This document shows, piece by piece, positions 1 through 11,588 of a stretch of 64,000 nucleotides of DNA. Each line of letters starts with the position of its first letter. Position 1 is the first letter of the stretch. Location of the stretch: NCBI RefSeq assembly GCF_019703515.2, contig NC_059368.1, positions 34,064,735-34,128,734 on the forward strand, written 5' to 3'. This DNA is from Myxocyprinus asiaticus. Taxonomy: Eukaryota; Chordata; Actinopteri; Cypriniformes; Catostomidae. Made by a program: the position numbers and the translations under genes. A model generated the notes under the pieces. That model was not told where the DNA came from. It saw only the letters and a program-made list of their open reading frames with translations, and made no database searches.

Positions 1-656
1 TTTGTGAGTGGCCATTACAAGAGCAGGTAGCGAAGAATATATGCAAGTTACAACAGCGTCCAACAGCACAATGAAAAATAAATAAATAAATAAAAGAACT
101 CTCATGAATAGTGATTTTTTTTTTATTGCATACTTTTCAAGAAAACAAGAACAGATTATGAGGTTTAGGATGCTGACTACTGAGGACATGTTCAGAAATG
201 TTCCAACCTAACAAGTGAATGAAACAAGAACCAGATCAGGCTGAAAATGCAATCCCACGAGAAATACATGATGGTATGTTACAGCAGTCAGGGTCAGCAA
301 GAGAAATTTGCTTTAATATGTGAATGTAGTGAGTTGAGTCTGTACTGTAAGCCAACACATATTTCAATTCCCCAATAAAACAAGGCAAAAAGTTGAACTG
401 GTCTGAAATGTGATATCAGTCCTATGCTGTTATCTTATTCTGTTCTTTCTATGAGTTGTGTAGTGGCACACACCTGTTCAGTCCTGGTTCTTCATTAGTA
501 AGGAATATTTAATATTTTGTATTTTATATTAAATAGAAATTGTATTTGCATACATGACACACCATCCATGAATAGGGTACAAAACATGGCCTAGAAAGCT
601 TAAAAAAATATTATTATAAATAAATTAATTAAATATTAATTTAGTACAGTATCAAT
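1..656. other. AT-rich non-coding DNA, nothing identified
   Basis: No convincing coding potential, RNA gene or bounded element is visible. The stretch holds short A/T runs only and leads into a trinucleotide microsatellite. Confidence 0.5.
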
Positions 657-657
657 A

Positions 658-660
<3 letters not shown>

Positions 661-693
<33 letters not shown>

Positions 694-745
694 TACTACT
701 ACTACTACTACTACTATTACTACTACTACTACTATTACTTATTAT
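661..745. repeat. Trinucleotide microsatellite (ATT)n/(ACT)n
   Basis: About ten ATT units pass directly into about a dozen ACT units with a few interruptions. The right edge runs into the left arm of the fold-back sequence that follows. Confidence 0.9.
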
Positions 746-925
746 CATCAAAGGTCATTTTGCCTGTATCCAACCATTAAAATAATACAGTGTTGTCTTA
801 ATTTATTTATAAAATCTAGTGAATTGATTTTCAATTCAATTCAATAGATTTTTATAAATAAAGACAACGTTGTATTATTTTAATGGTTGGATACAGGCAA
901 AATGACCTTTGATGATAATAAGTAA
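735..925. repeat. Long near-perfect inverted repeat (fold-back)
   Basis: The left arm (about 735-828) begins TTACTTATTATCATCAAAGG. The right arm (about 832-925) is its reverse complement with few mismatches and ends CCTTTGATGATAATAAGTAA. Only a few bases separate the arms, so the whole 190 bp could form one long hairpin. This architecture fits a fold-back MITE or an inverted duplication. No flanking TSD could be fixed because the left arm abuts the microsatellite. Confidence 0.85.
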
Positions 926-2159
926 AAGGAATTTGATGATAATAGTTTATCTAACATTTCTAATGATTCTCACAATAAATGGCATTTTCGCATCTAATGT
1001 TCAGACTGATCACATTATGAATTTGGTGATCTGTGCTTACTGACATTTGAATTGATACAGAGATGTCTGATGGGACATGCCGCTTGTTAGTAATTCAGCT
1101 GAAGGGGTCGATTTCAGGGTACTGGCACATTCAATAACAACATGTAGATTTTCTGTGTGATCATGTTGCAATGTTTTAAAAAGTCACAGGTCACCAAAGT
1201 GTGCCATATTTGTGGAAAGTGCCATACTTTGAATTTCACGTAACATTATGAGGTTTGGCTGACTTTGTTATGCACTAGCAGATGATGAAGACATAATTTA
1301 GGAGATTTGTTCTTGTTTAAAAGCGGAAAAATGGTCTCTGGATTCATTCACATAAGTCTAGCAAGGACTTAAATTATGTTGCCTGCTGATATTTGAAGGA
1401 CATTTAAATCCTCCATTAATTTAACTCACATGGAAACATTTAGGTAATGACTACTTTAAAAAAAAAAAAAAAGAAAAAAAAATATATGAAAGCTCACCAA
1501 TGCTGTGCAGAAGTTGCTAGACAGAAAATGTTAAACAAAACTAAGATCACAAAACTGAATTTAACTGAAAATGAGTTTCCATTTTAATGTGCAGTTGGAA
1601 ACACTGAAATTTTTTAAGATGGCATATTGTGTTTGTTTGAGTTTATATTAGTTAAACTTGAGACATTTTTATCTTTCCTATTTTTATTTTATTTTTTACG
1701 CATTTTTTTCTTCTAAGTAGCACTGTAATAGTGTAATTAGTGGTGTTTACTAAGGCCAATTATAACAATTAATAACAATTACCTGTATAATAACAATTAA
1801 TATTGCACATACTCAGTGCCTGAAGTGGAACAAAATTGGTACCAGTACTCTTCCTTGAGAGATTCTCCATCCGTCCGTGGGTGGGGTGCCCATGAGTGTT
1901 TCTCCATCTGGGCTTACTTCAAGCACAGCACATACTTATTATTTTTAGGGATATTTCAAAAGCCATTACACTAAGTATTACAATTTAGTGCATAACTCAT
2001 CCGGCACAAGTTAATGACATCAGTGATATCTTAAATTGTGCAAACTGTGGTGGGGAGGTGTGCTAATACCTTTTAAAACAATTGGACTTGGAGAAAAAAA
2101 AAAAGGAAAAATCCTTTATTTTAGGCTTATCAGAACATCAGACTTGGGGGCAGGCACTT
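926..2159. other. AT-rich non-coding DNA with one dispersed-repeat copy
   Basis: No gene is recognisable. The one structured part is about 1096-1175, which resembles sequence near 43.8 kb and is listed separately. Homopolymer A tracts lie near 1457-1483 and 2094-2105. Confidence 0.45.
1096..1175 (+). repeat. Copy of a dispersed repeat also seen near 43.8 kb
   Basis: The words GATTTCAGGGTAC, CAACATGTAGATTT and CTGTGTGATCATGTT occur here in the same order and spacing as GATTTCAGGGTAC, CAACATGTCGATTT and CTGTGTGATTATGTT at about 43813-43870. This is an old interspersed repeat; its family is not identified and its ends are not resolved. Confidence 0.55.
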
Positions 2160-2290
2160 TTGACTTGGGCCAGTAAGCAACCATTCAGAACACCATAGAA
2201 ACACCCTAGAAACCACAAAGAATCTGCAGCAACCACATAGCAACTCCCTACACCCTAACATTCCCCAACACCCTTGCATTGTGGTGGCGA
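2160..2290. repeat. Degenerate minisatellite-like CACCCTAGAAACC-type tract
   Basis: Loosely repeated 10-14 bp words such as ACACCCTAGAAACCAC, AGCAACCACATAGC and ACACCCTAACATT follow one another. Similar tracts are common in cyprinid DNA. The reverse-strand open frame here is only a by-product of the repeat. Confidence 0.45.
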
Positions 2291-2876
2291 GTTTTGGACA
2301 GCCAAGAACCACCCATGTTTTCTTCAGAAAATGTAAAAATCAAGTTATTATAATTTTCTTGCATTAAATCCATAGACAAAATAGCCTCTATGCCAGGGTG
2401 AGCCAAGCCAGGTTACATATGCTCATAGTTTCCAAAACCCAAGCCTACATTACATGTTATTGAAATGTGAACAGCAGAGCAAAGGCTCAAATGGCCTATC
2501 AAGCATATGCTGTGGCCACCACTAGAGCTCTGATACAAGTATCTGACAGCACTTGAGTCTGGTGAACCAATCAGACTCACCCACCGAGACATGGAGGGGC
2601 TCCAGTAGTGAGTCATTTAACAACCACATCCCTTGAGATCATGAAAGCAAAACAAACATAAAGGATTTGTCTCCAACCTCGCTGTCCAATTTTTAAATGT
2701 ATTGCTGCCTATACAAAATCAGAAATTAAAAAAGTGACTAAATTGAGATTCTATTCATACATGCATGGCAACTTCTTGCAAATAATGAATCATATTGTTA
2801 CTTACAGTATATCACCCATGTGAGAAGCTCAACTAAAGGCCTATTCACACCAAGAGCTAAACAAACAAACAAAAAA
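2291..2876. other. Non-coding DNA, nothing firm identified
   Basis: No ORF with recognisable content. A short tract at about 2834-2862 (GGCCTATTCACACCAAGAG) resembles the end of an old fish DNA-transposon family, but no partner end was found. Confidence 0.4.
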
Positions 2877-2884
2877 GTAAAAAG

Positions 2885-3710
2885 TAGGGATGTTCTGAAA
2901 CCATTTTTTGGAGAACGAGTTTGAGTACTTGCCAATACCTGATTTTTTTTTTTTTTTTTTTTTAACTCCATATCAACAGTTTATTTCAATTTTATCATCA
3001 AAATGGTGTTTAAATAAAATAATTCATTAAAAATGTTATCAAATGAAAATATAATAATACATTTTCAACCTAATGTTTTATTATTTTCTATCAAATTAAG
3101 TGGTTATATAAAGAACCTCACAGCACAATCCAAAATACAACATTGGAGTTATGACAGAGCATCACAGATGTTAGATACTGCTCAAGTATAATACAATTAC
3201 TACTGATTTATTATTATTATAGTAGTAGTAGTAGTAGTATTACAGTAAATATTACATAACTTTACAGTAGTGATATATTTCTGTCATATTTTTTCCTATA
3301 AATTTAACTTTAATTTTGACTGAATTTGTATTTTGAAGTGTTTCTGTGTTGTTTTGACCAAGGAGCTCTGATGTTGTGATGGCAGATTCCCACTCTGGAA
3401 AAGCCAGTCACTACGTGACTCAAAGTTATTATTAAACCACAAAAGGCTGCTATTTAATAAAATAAGTATGTACTTTGTATGTGTCAAAAGCGCACACATT
3501 TGAATTACATGCAAACAATATATTTATCTCATTAAAGCGCAACTTTTGCAGTAAAATAATCTCACAAGACATAACATGATTTTAATTTGTGGATTGAGTG
3601 TATACGTAATGACATTTGTCCGTCAGATGGTATCGGTTTTTGGTATCGGAGCATTTTTTAGAGTACGAGAACCAGTACATGAGCAAGGTATCAGTATTGG
3701 GACATCCCTA
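2885..3710. mobile_element. Non-autonomous hAT-like DNA transposon with 8-bp TSD
   Basis: The left end starts TAGGGATGTTCTGA and the right end finishes TGGGACATCCCTA, so the termini are inverted (TAGGGATGT at both ends), with weaker inverted similarity continuing inward. The perfect 8-bp direct repeat GTAAAAAG flanks it at 2877-2884 and 3711-3718. An 8-bp TSD with T/CAGGG-type ends is typical of hAT elements. The interior (826 bp) carries no transposase, so it is non-autonomous. It contains poly-T (2942-2963) and a (TAG)n tract near 3221-3240. Confidence 0.8.
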
Positions 3711-3718
3711 GTAAAAAG

Positions 3719-4148
3719 AATCACAGACAAAAAAGGTTTATTCACACCTCAAGTAAAATAAAAAAGCAGTCTGGTGAATTACATGCTTTAATGCAAAATA
3801 CAACCCATCTGACAATACAGATATTCCTTGTTTTAACACAAAAAACCAAGCAATCTGATGATGTAGATATCATTTGAATGAATGCAAAATAAAACCCTTT
3901 TGACAAAAACAGATTGCAAAATGCATGCAATTGTATTAGGCCTATTCAAATTTCACTCACTTTGATGCAGTGTTATAGAGGTGTACTGTTAGAAATACTA
4001 GTACAGCTAATAACATGCAGTGTTAGGTGGAATAGTATAAATATATTACAGATATTTCCATTTTGACAACAATGTCTTTTAATTTACAGCAACTTTTTTT
4101 ACTCAACTTGTTTGAGGCAGCTGTTCAAAACACAGGTACCAAAAGATT
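3719..4148. other. Non-coding DNA, nothing identified
   Basis: AT-rich sequence with no coding or structural signal that I can support. Confidence 0.4.
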
Positions 4149-5003
4149 ATGGACCCTATTTTAAGACAGCTACATCTTAATTGCAGTGTGTTGTAATACA
4201 TCATACATCAGTGAGCATGGCCATGAAGTTTTGTTACTTTCATGCAAGTATGCGCTAAGTTTAGGCGTATGTAAGTGAGTTGGCGAAATAGCGCACACAA
4301 AGCATGAATGGGCTTGGTCAAGTGCAATTTAATTCCGAGGTACTTCTCTGGTTATTGACCAGCCTGCATCCAATATTTAATTCTCTGTCAAGCGACATTG
4401 ATATAAATGGAGAAAGCTCATTCATAAGACTTTTGTGGCATGAATGGGCAGTATGCAATGCATTAAAAGAAAAGAAATATGACCATTTGTGTCTTATGTT
4501 CTTTTGCGCATTGACTATGTCCTTGTTGAATGCCAATAATATCCCTATTACAGTGACATGCTCCTTTAATACGCATGAAAAATTTTAGCTCCTCAGGACT
4601 AATTGGATGTAGGCTCCATTAAATTATAGAGAATGCAAGTATAATTGATCGTACTCATCTACTGACACAAATCATGGAAAGTATTAACAGTTATTGTCAA
4701 AGACATTGGATATTGATAACAACTGCTGTTGGAATCCCCAAACTGCAAAATACTGAGTTTAGACTATGCGTTGAGAACAGACGTGGTTCTTAGATGTCTA
4801 AAGCGCAATGACATTTTTTTTTTTTTTTAATTGCTAATTCGATTTTGCACCACTTCATTTACGTAGACCTCCCTTATATACACCTGCAGTTTGTGCATAA
4901 ATACCCACAGATAGCACAAGCCTATCTGGATTTAGCACTGTCACGAAAATTGAATAAGATGTAGTGCACACTCATAACGCATATACAGCTGGTACAAAAA
5001 TAG
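4149..5003. mobile_element. Probable non-autonomous DNA transposon remnant
   Basis: The left end (GGACCCTATTTTAAGACAGC) and the reverse complement of the right end (GGCTCTATTTTTGTACCAGC) are similar, which suggests degenerate terminal inverted repeats. The interior has scattered GCGCA words typical of a fish element family with GGGCTCTATTTTAA ends. The superfamily is not assigned because the TSD cannot be read with confidence. Short ORFs at 4304-4588 on both strands are not recognisable proteins. Confidence 0.4.
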
Positions 5004-5242
5004 AGCCTTATGTGTCAGTAAGTTGTTGTTTTTTCACCAAAGAAGTGAATAGGTCCATAAGAATGCATCATTTTCATTTAAAGTCTTGTTTGTAGTGGTG
5101 AATTTGCCTTAATGCTCTCAGATCATTCTGATGTTGTACTGTAAATACGTGGCATGAATATTGGGTGAAATTTACTGTGGTGAACAAAATTATTGTTTAT
5201 AGACTAGGACTTGCACGACTTCTCATTTTTACTAGTCGAGTA

Positions 5243-5440
5243 ACCGCCCAGGGCCTCGTTTCCCAAAAGCATCATAAGCCTAATTAGATTGTAGAATCTA
5301 TCTTATGATTCATCTTAGTTTTGCAGTCAATTTCCCAAAGGCATCCTAACTTAAGTAGTTCTTGAAAATGCTCGTAAATTTACGAATGCTCTGGAGTAAT
5401 CATACAGGGCTAAGATCATTATAAGGACATAGAATTATGC
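5243..5440. repeat. Dispersed fish repeat with TTTCCCAAAAGCATC motif
   Basis: The word TTTCCCAAAAGCATCATAAG and a second degenerate copy TTTCCCAAAGGCATCCTAAC about 70 bp later mark an interspersed repeat type familiar from teleost genomes. Exact ends are not resolved. Confidence 0.45.
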
Positions 5441-5559
5441 AGACACCTGAAGGACAATCAAAAAATTACACCTAATACAATTTAATATCTATGGCTTTAT
5501 GCTGAGGATTATGTTTTATTTGTTTTTATTTTAACCAACAAGGCTAAAAATAATAATAA

Positions 5560-5846
5560 ATAGCTGCAAGCAGCAATAACGGGTCCAAGGACTATGGGTA
5601 CATTTCCACTCTGTGGTTTTCGGAAAACAATGCCTGATGGACACATGCATTTGGACGACTACACAAGTAAATTTGACACTAGTCTGAGTATGTTTGATGT
5701 GATAGGAGTGAATATAAGAGGGGTTCTTTTTTTCAAAATCTACTAGAAGTGTCACATCTATTGCCAGCTGGAGGCGCTATGACCGTGACCCACCATAGCC
5801 ACATTCATGTCATAAGCGTGAATAAAATGACATGGCTGAGTTTGTT
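5560..5846. repeat. Left part of an old repeat split by the LINE
   Basis: Begins near AGCTGCAAGCAGCAATAACG, a common fish repeat head. It contains GGAGGCGCTATGACCGTGAC at about 5770-5789, matched by GGTGGCGCTATGACCATGAC at about 12174-12193 beyond the LINE. The repeat is therefore interrupted by the LINE and appears to carry a repeated internal unit. Confidence 0.6.
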
Positions 5847-5861
5847 AAATACACCCAAATA
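5847..5861 (+). repeat. LINE target-site duplication, 5' copy
   Basis: AAATACACCCAAATA is repeated exactly at 11883-11897 immediately after the LINE A-rich tail. It marks the target-primed reverse-transcription insertion and fixes both ends of the element. Confidence 0.9.
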
Positions 5862-5998
5862 GGTTTCTGGGGATGCCATGCGAGAAGCAGACGTGTAAGA
5901 CACGAGCTCTGTGAACTTTGCTAATTTTTAATTATTTTCATGTTATAATCTGGTTAGATTCGATACACCCAATTACATACTTGCTCTTTGAGATAAAC

Positions 5999-6841
5999 AT
6001 GGCAAAGAAGTCAAAATCCTCAGACTCTGGAGACATTAAAAGACACTTACGTGTTCAAGCTGAGGCCTCTGACGGGACTGCGGACCGGAGACACGATTTG
6101 GACGGCACGTCGGGAGAAGATATTCAGCATCAGTTGTCCAACATGTCGGTGATGCTGATGAAGGTTCTTGCTGACTTGGAAGATCTCGCTGTAATACGTC
6201 GATCGATTATGGCGATGGAAACAAAATTCTCTGAGTTGTTTACAAGAGTGACAGAACTTGAAAAACGAATCGATTATCTTGAGTCATCGGAAAGGGAATT
6301 AACTGCTAATCCGCCCGCGTCCAAAACAGATTTAGAATTAATTTCAGAAAAACTGGAATATTTTGAAAATATGAGCCGAAGGAATAACATATGAATTGTT
6401 GGAATTCCTGAACATGAAGAGGGCAGAGATATGGTGAAATTCCTGGACGAGCTCTTCCCGAGTCTGCTCGACATAACAGGCCAGAAGCTGGAAATCGAGT
6501 GAGCTCACAGAGTGCCAGCTCACAGATCTGCTGAGGGAGATAGGCCCCGATCGATTCTGGCCAAATTTCTGAGATCATCCGATAAAGATCTCGTGTTGCG
6601 CCAGGCGAGGAGCAAAGGGAAGCTTTCTTGGAAGAATCACAATATTTTCTTGTTCCCGGACTTTGCGAACTCGACAAGAGAGAAATGCGATTGGTTCAAG
6701 GAATGCAAGAAACTCTTACATCAGAAAAAGATCTCGTTTGCTCTGATGTTTCCAGCCAAACTGAGAATAGAAACGAAGAATGGTCGCAAAGTATTTACTT
6801 GTCCAAAACTGGCACTCTTCTTCATAAATACATTGGAGTGA
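5999..6841 (+). pseudogene. LINE ORF1 (L1-type RNA-binding protein), two nonsense codons
   Basis: ORF1 proteins of L1-like elements are nucleic-acid chaperones that coat the LINE RNA. The start is taken at ATG 5999 (MAKKSKSS...), which begins the lysine-rich N-terminus. An upstream in-frame extension to 5918 lies in the leader and is unlike ORF1. Residues about 50-110 look like a coiled coil (heptad-rich MSVMLMKVLADLEDL... and ELEKRIDYLE), followed by the NNI-x-IVGIPE and AHRVP words typical of the ORF1 RRM and C-terminal domains. The frame stays open to TGA 6839-6841 apart from TGA at 6392-6394 and TGA at about 6500-6502. Both sit where the family has arginine, so both look like CGA-to-TGA changes. 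Length without the stops would be about 280 codons. Confidence 0.85.
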
Positions 6842-7848
6842 GTAAGCCATTTGATGTTTCTTATATTAGTGGACTGACTCGCGGTTCAGGGACTGTATTA
6901 TCTGAGGAAGCTGGGTGCCATTTTTGTTTCTTTTTGTGCTGGCTCTGCCTAGCGGCTGGAGTTTGTTTTGTGGCATGACTCCAAGAAACTTTTGCATTGA
7001 CGGAAGATCTTTTCTACACTGAAGTTTCCGGCCAGATTGAGAGTGGACACTATGGATGACCGCAAAATATCTACATGCTCACATAAAGGATGTCTTTTAT
7101 AAAGTTGATGGGCTGAGTAGGTTATGGTGTATTTTTCTTTCTTTTTTTTTTTTTTTTGCGGCCTCCCAGTTAGTTTGGCTCTTGATCATCCGAGGAACCG
7201 GGATGCCGGTTTAGTTTTTCGTGCTGGCTCCGCCTAGCGGCTGGAGCTTGTTCTGTTGAATATCACTCCTTTGGAACAGCTGTGGATAAATCTGTTTGTT
7301 CTTTGTGCTTATTCCTCCTGCTGGCTGGAGTCAGTTTTGTTGAGTATATTTGCGGGACATTGGAATGATTATGTCATCCTCTGAACTCATAACAGCCGGC
7401 TCACTGAATAGTTGTTTGTCTGTCCGAGAAAACTGAATGGCTTAATATCAGCTGGAGTTTATTTTGTGGAGGAACACACCTTCGAGACGGTTCTGTGAAT
7501 GAATCTACATGGTTTTTTCTGTTATTCTGCCTGCTGACTGGGGTCTGTTTTACAAAGTATTTTCTGTTATGTAATTTTGCCTTAAAAAATTTGTATAGAA
7601 GCACCGGACTTGAGCAATCTGATGGCAAAGTTGTCGCGGGGGCTCTCGTAGGCGTACATGGACTCTTTGAGTTTTAAGGGATTGTCGCTGGTTGGCGCTG
7701 TCGTGCGCGGGGTTAATGCGCACGTTTTTCTTTTTTCTGTTTGTTTTGTTCGGGGGGAAGTTTGGGGTTTGATTGTTGCATTAATGGGGAATGTGGTCTG
7801 TATAATCTTGTTTTTGACACACAGTTTATTTATTTTGATTATATCAAA
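6842..7848 (+). other. LINE inter-ORF region with degenerate tandem duplication
   Basis: About 1 kb separates ORF1 from ORF2, unusually long for an L1-type element. It contains a second, decayed copy of the ORF1 3' end: TTTCCAGCCAAACTGAGA at about 6749 recurs as TTTCCGGCCAGATTGAGA at about 7024, and CTCTGCCTAGCGGCTGGAG at about 6943 recurs as CTCCGCCTAGCGGCTGGAG at about 7233. Weaker third and fourth CTGGCTGGAGTC-like copies follow near 7320 and 7530. Short ORFs here are not recognisable proteins. Confidence 0.7.
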
Positions 7849-10800
7849 ATGTCAAATGTTAATATGAGTGTACTATCTCCCTCCACATGGAATGTGAATG
7901 GGCTGGGGCACCCCATAAAAAGAAGGAAGGTTATTACTTTTCTTAAATGTAAGAAATTTCTTCAAGAAACACATTTTTCCCCGCAGGAAGCTGAAAAATT
8001 TAGGAAGATATGGGGTGGATGTGGTTTTTTTAGTGCTGGCTCAAGTAAAAGCAAGGGAGTCATTATACTGGTAAATAAACATCTACAATTCAAATGTCTC
8101 AAACAGATTAAAGATAAATTAGGAAGAGTCATTATTGTTTTAGCTGAAATTCAGGGGCAAAGGTTGATTTTGGCTAACATTTATGTGCCTAACACTGATG
8201 ATCAGGGCTTTTTTATAGATCTTGTAGGGATGTTACAAGCCACTGGCACCCCTCATGATATAATATTGGGAGGAGACTTTAATCTTTTGATGGACTCAGT
8301 CCTTGATCACAGTGAGGCAAAAGTGTGTAAGCCCCCTAGTGCAACAATGACGCTTCACAGGATGTGTAAAAATCTTGCTCTTGCGGATATTTGGTGACTT
8401 TTGAACCCATCTGGTAGGGACTATACATTTTTTTCATCAGTCCATAAGATTTATTCTAGAATAGATTTATTTTTGATATCTAAGTCCCTCATTTCATCTG
8501 TTGTTGATTGCTCAATTGGAAACATCTTAGTCTCAGATCATGCCCTGGTGAGTTTGGAGATGTTGCCATATACAGAGAAAAAGAAATCATATAGTTGGCG
8601 CTTTAATGTGTCCCTGTTGCAAAATCCTGAATTCCAACAAATGTTAAAGACCGAAATCAATGTTTATATAGAGACCAACTGGTCCTCAGTATCCTCTGTG
8701 GGCGTGGCTTGGGAGGCACTTAAGGCAGTTCTTAGGGGTTGGATCATACAGTATGCCTCATTCACCAAAAAATCCAAAGCACGAGAACTCGTGGAGTTGG
8801 AAGAGAATATTAAAAGTGCAGAGGCAGAGCTGAAGCGCAGAATGTCGTCTGATGGCCTCAGAGAATTGACTAGATTGAAATACAGATATAATGCTATTTT
8901 GTCGCGGAAAGTGGAGTTTTGGTTATTCAGGGCAAGACAGTCATACTTTGAGTCAGGAGACAAAGCAGGGAAGCTTTTGGCTAGATATATAAAACAGAGA
9001 GAGTCTTTTTCTACGATTCCCTCAGTGAAATCTGCTGGTGGTGAAATATTTACCTCGGCCACTGATATTAATAATGCTTTTAAAGAATTCTATATTGATC
9101 TTTATAGTTCCACGTCTTCGTCTACTGATGAAGATATTCGAAACTTTGTGGAACCATTAAAACTTCCTAAACTGATGACTGAGCAAAGAAATTGTCTCGA
9201 TTCTGAGATAACTTTGGAGGAGCTTGACGAGGTAATTAAGGCTTTACCTACTGGCAAAGCTCCAGGGCCAGATGGTTTTGCTGCTGAATTTTTTAGATCC
9301 TATGCTACAGAACTGACTCCACTTTTGTTAGAAGTTTATACTGAATCATTAAAGACTGGAAAGCTTCCTCCAACCATGACACATGCCCGGATCAGTCTGA
9401 TTCTTAAAAAGGACAAAGATCCAAGCGAGTGTAAAAGTTACTGTCCAATTTCCCTGATCCAGTTAGATGTAAAAATTTTGTCAAAAATTTTGGCTAATCG
9501 ATTAAGTAAAGTTATGACTTCACTTACACATATAGATCAGGTGGGGTTTATTCGGGGCCGTAGCTCTTCTGATAACATTAGGCGTCTCATCAATATCATG
9601 TGGTCAGTAGTGAATGATCAATCTCCGGTCGCTGCCATCTCACTTGACGCCGAAAAGGCGTTTGACATGGTAGAATGGGATTATCTTTTTAAGGTTTTGG
9701 AAATATACGGGTTCGGGAGTACGTTTATTGGATGGATTAAGTTACTTTATAGACACCCAGTAGTGGCAGTACAAACAAATGGACTAATTTCAGATTATTT
9801 TACTTTGGATAGGGGCACCCGGCAGGGTTGCCCTCTTTCCCCATTATTGTTCTGTCTTGCCCTGGAACCATTAGCAACTGCAATAAGAAAGGAGGATGAT
9901 TTTCCAGGGGTGGTGGCGGGAGGTATGGCGCATAAACTCTTGCTTTACGCAGATGATATTCTATTATTTGTCTCTGACCCCAGTAGATCTATGCCTTGCC
10001 TCCACAGAATTATTAATTCCTTTTCTAAGTTTTCAGGATATAGAGTCAATTGGCCTAAATCCGAAGCTTTGGCTCTGACAGCGTGCTGCTCAGAAACGGC
10101 TTTCCAGCCGAGCGCTTTCCAGTGGCCCAAACATGGCATTAAGTATTTCGGTATTTTATTTCCAGCAAATTTGTGTGATTTAGTTAGAGTTAATTTTGAC
10201 CCCTTAATAAATCGGTTTTCGAGCGATGTGGACAGGTGGGCTTCATTACATTTATCTATGAATGGGAAGGTTAATCTTATAAAATGAATTGTATTCCAAA
10301 ATTCAATTACTTACTGCAGTCTCTCCCTGTAGATGTCCTCCTCTCTTATTTCAGGCAATTTGATAGCATAGCAAAGTCTTTCATTTGGAATGGTAAGCAT
10401 CCCAAATTACATTTCAATAAGTTATATAGGTCGATTGACAAAGGTGGGCTAGGCCTACCCAAGATTTTGTTTTATTATTATGCATTCGGTCTCAGACATT
10501 TGGCTCATTGGTCGCTTCCACCTGAGAGAGCCCCTCCCTGGTTCTGTATAGAACAGGAAGTTCTTGCCCCTATTTCGCCACTGCAGAGCCTTTAAATCAA
10601 ATTAATCGGAGAAGCTAAAGTACATCCCGTTATCTCGCACTTGAACTCGGTATGGACTAAAGTGTCCAGACTGTTTAATTCTGAAATATTTTTAAATGTT
10701 GCCTCGAGCATATGGCTGAACCCCAAACTATGCATCAACAAGTCCCCTTTTTGCTGGTCAGAGTGGATTGGGAGGGGGGTTACTACACTCGGTGACCTGT

Positions 10801-11588
10801 ATGAGAATGGAGTGTTGAGATCCTTTCAAAATTTGGTTCAACTTTTTGGGATTCCTAGATCTCAGTTCTATAAGTATTTACAGCTGCTTCACCTGCTCTG
10901 TACTGTTTTTGGGAGTGGTTTACACCCTCCTAAAGCAGCAGATACTCTCGGAGAGGTGTTTACTGCTTTTGGAAAAGGTCACGAGGCATCGGTGTATTAC
11001 TCCCTACTAATTCAGAGTATGGGAGATGGAACTTTAACTTCTCTTAAGAGATTATGGGAGAAATATCTAAATTTGGTATTGGAGGAGGGACAGTGGGCTG
11101 GGATTCTAAAAAATGTCAAATCTGCATCCAGAGACACAAGGGTTCGCCTCATGCAATTTAAGATTGTACATAGAGTCTATTGGACCCCCTCTAGATTGCA
11201 TAGGCTTGGTCTTAAAGACACACCCACCTGCTGGCGATGTCAGTTAGAAGATGGAGACACAACTCATGTCTTTTGGGGATGTGTTAAGAAGCAGGAATTT
11301 TGGATGAGGATTCAGAGTTTTATGTACGAGGTTTTGGCCTCTCAAATTTTATTTTGCCCCAGACTCTGTATCTTGGGAGATGGGGCAGTCATTAATTTGG
11401 AGAAAAAGCACGTGAAAAACTGGGTCCTGTCTAGTGTTATGATCGCCAGACAGATCACTTTGAGGAGTTGGAAGTCGGCTGGAGAGCCCCCTTTTCAGGA
11501 GTGGTGTTCAGAGATGGCCAGAGTGGCAACTCTTGAGGAGGGGGTATCCAGAAGACTGGGGAGTCTGGACATTTTTGAGAAGAAGTGA
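7849..11588 (+). pseudogene. LINE ORF2: endonuclease-reverse transcriptase, disrupted
   Basis: ORF2 nicks the target and copies LINE RNA into it. An APE-type endonuclease occupies about 7870-8560 (TWNVNG, LQETH, GGDFNLLMD, SDHALV). The LQETH region looks shortened by a few residues. RT motifs follow: PTGKAPGPDGF (about 9247), SLDAEKAFDMVEW (about 9639), RQGCPLSP (about 9820) and the catalytic YADD at 9946-9957. A C-terminal CxxC...H...C knuckle (CWRCQ...THVFWGC) lies at about 11227-11282. Lesions are TGA at 8395-8397 (position of an arginine; CGA-to-TGA), a -1 frameshift in an A run at about 10281 and TAA at 10593-10595. The frame then stays open to 11588. The start is the first ATG that precedes the endonuclease domain (7849); 7864 is an alternative. 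Not functional. Confidence 0.9.

Noticed and set aside
4304..4588. 94-codon ORF
   Set aside because: No recognisable domain; lies inside a probable transposon remnant and has a shadow frame opposite.
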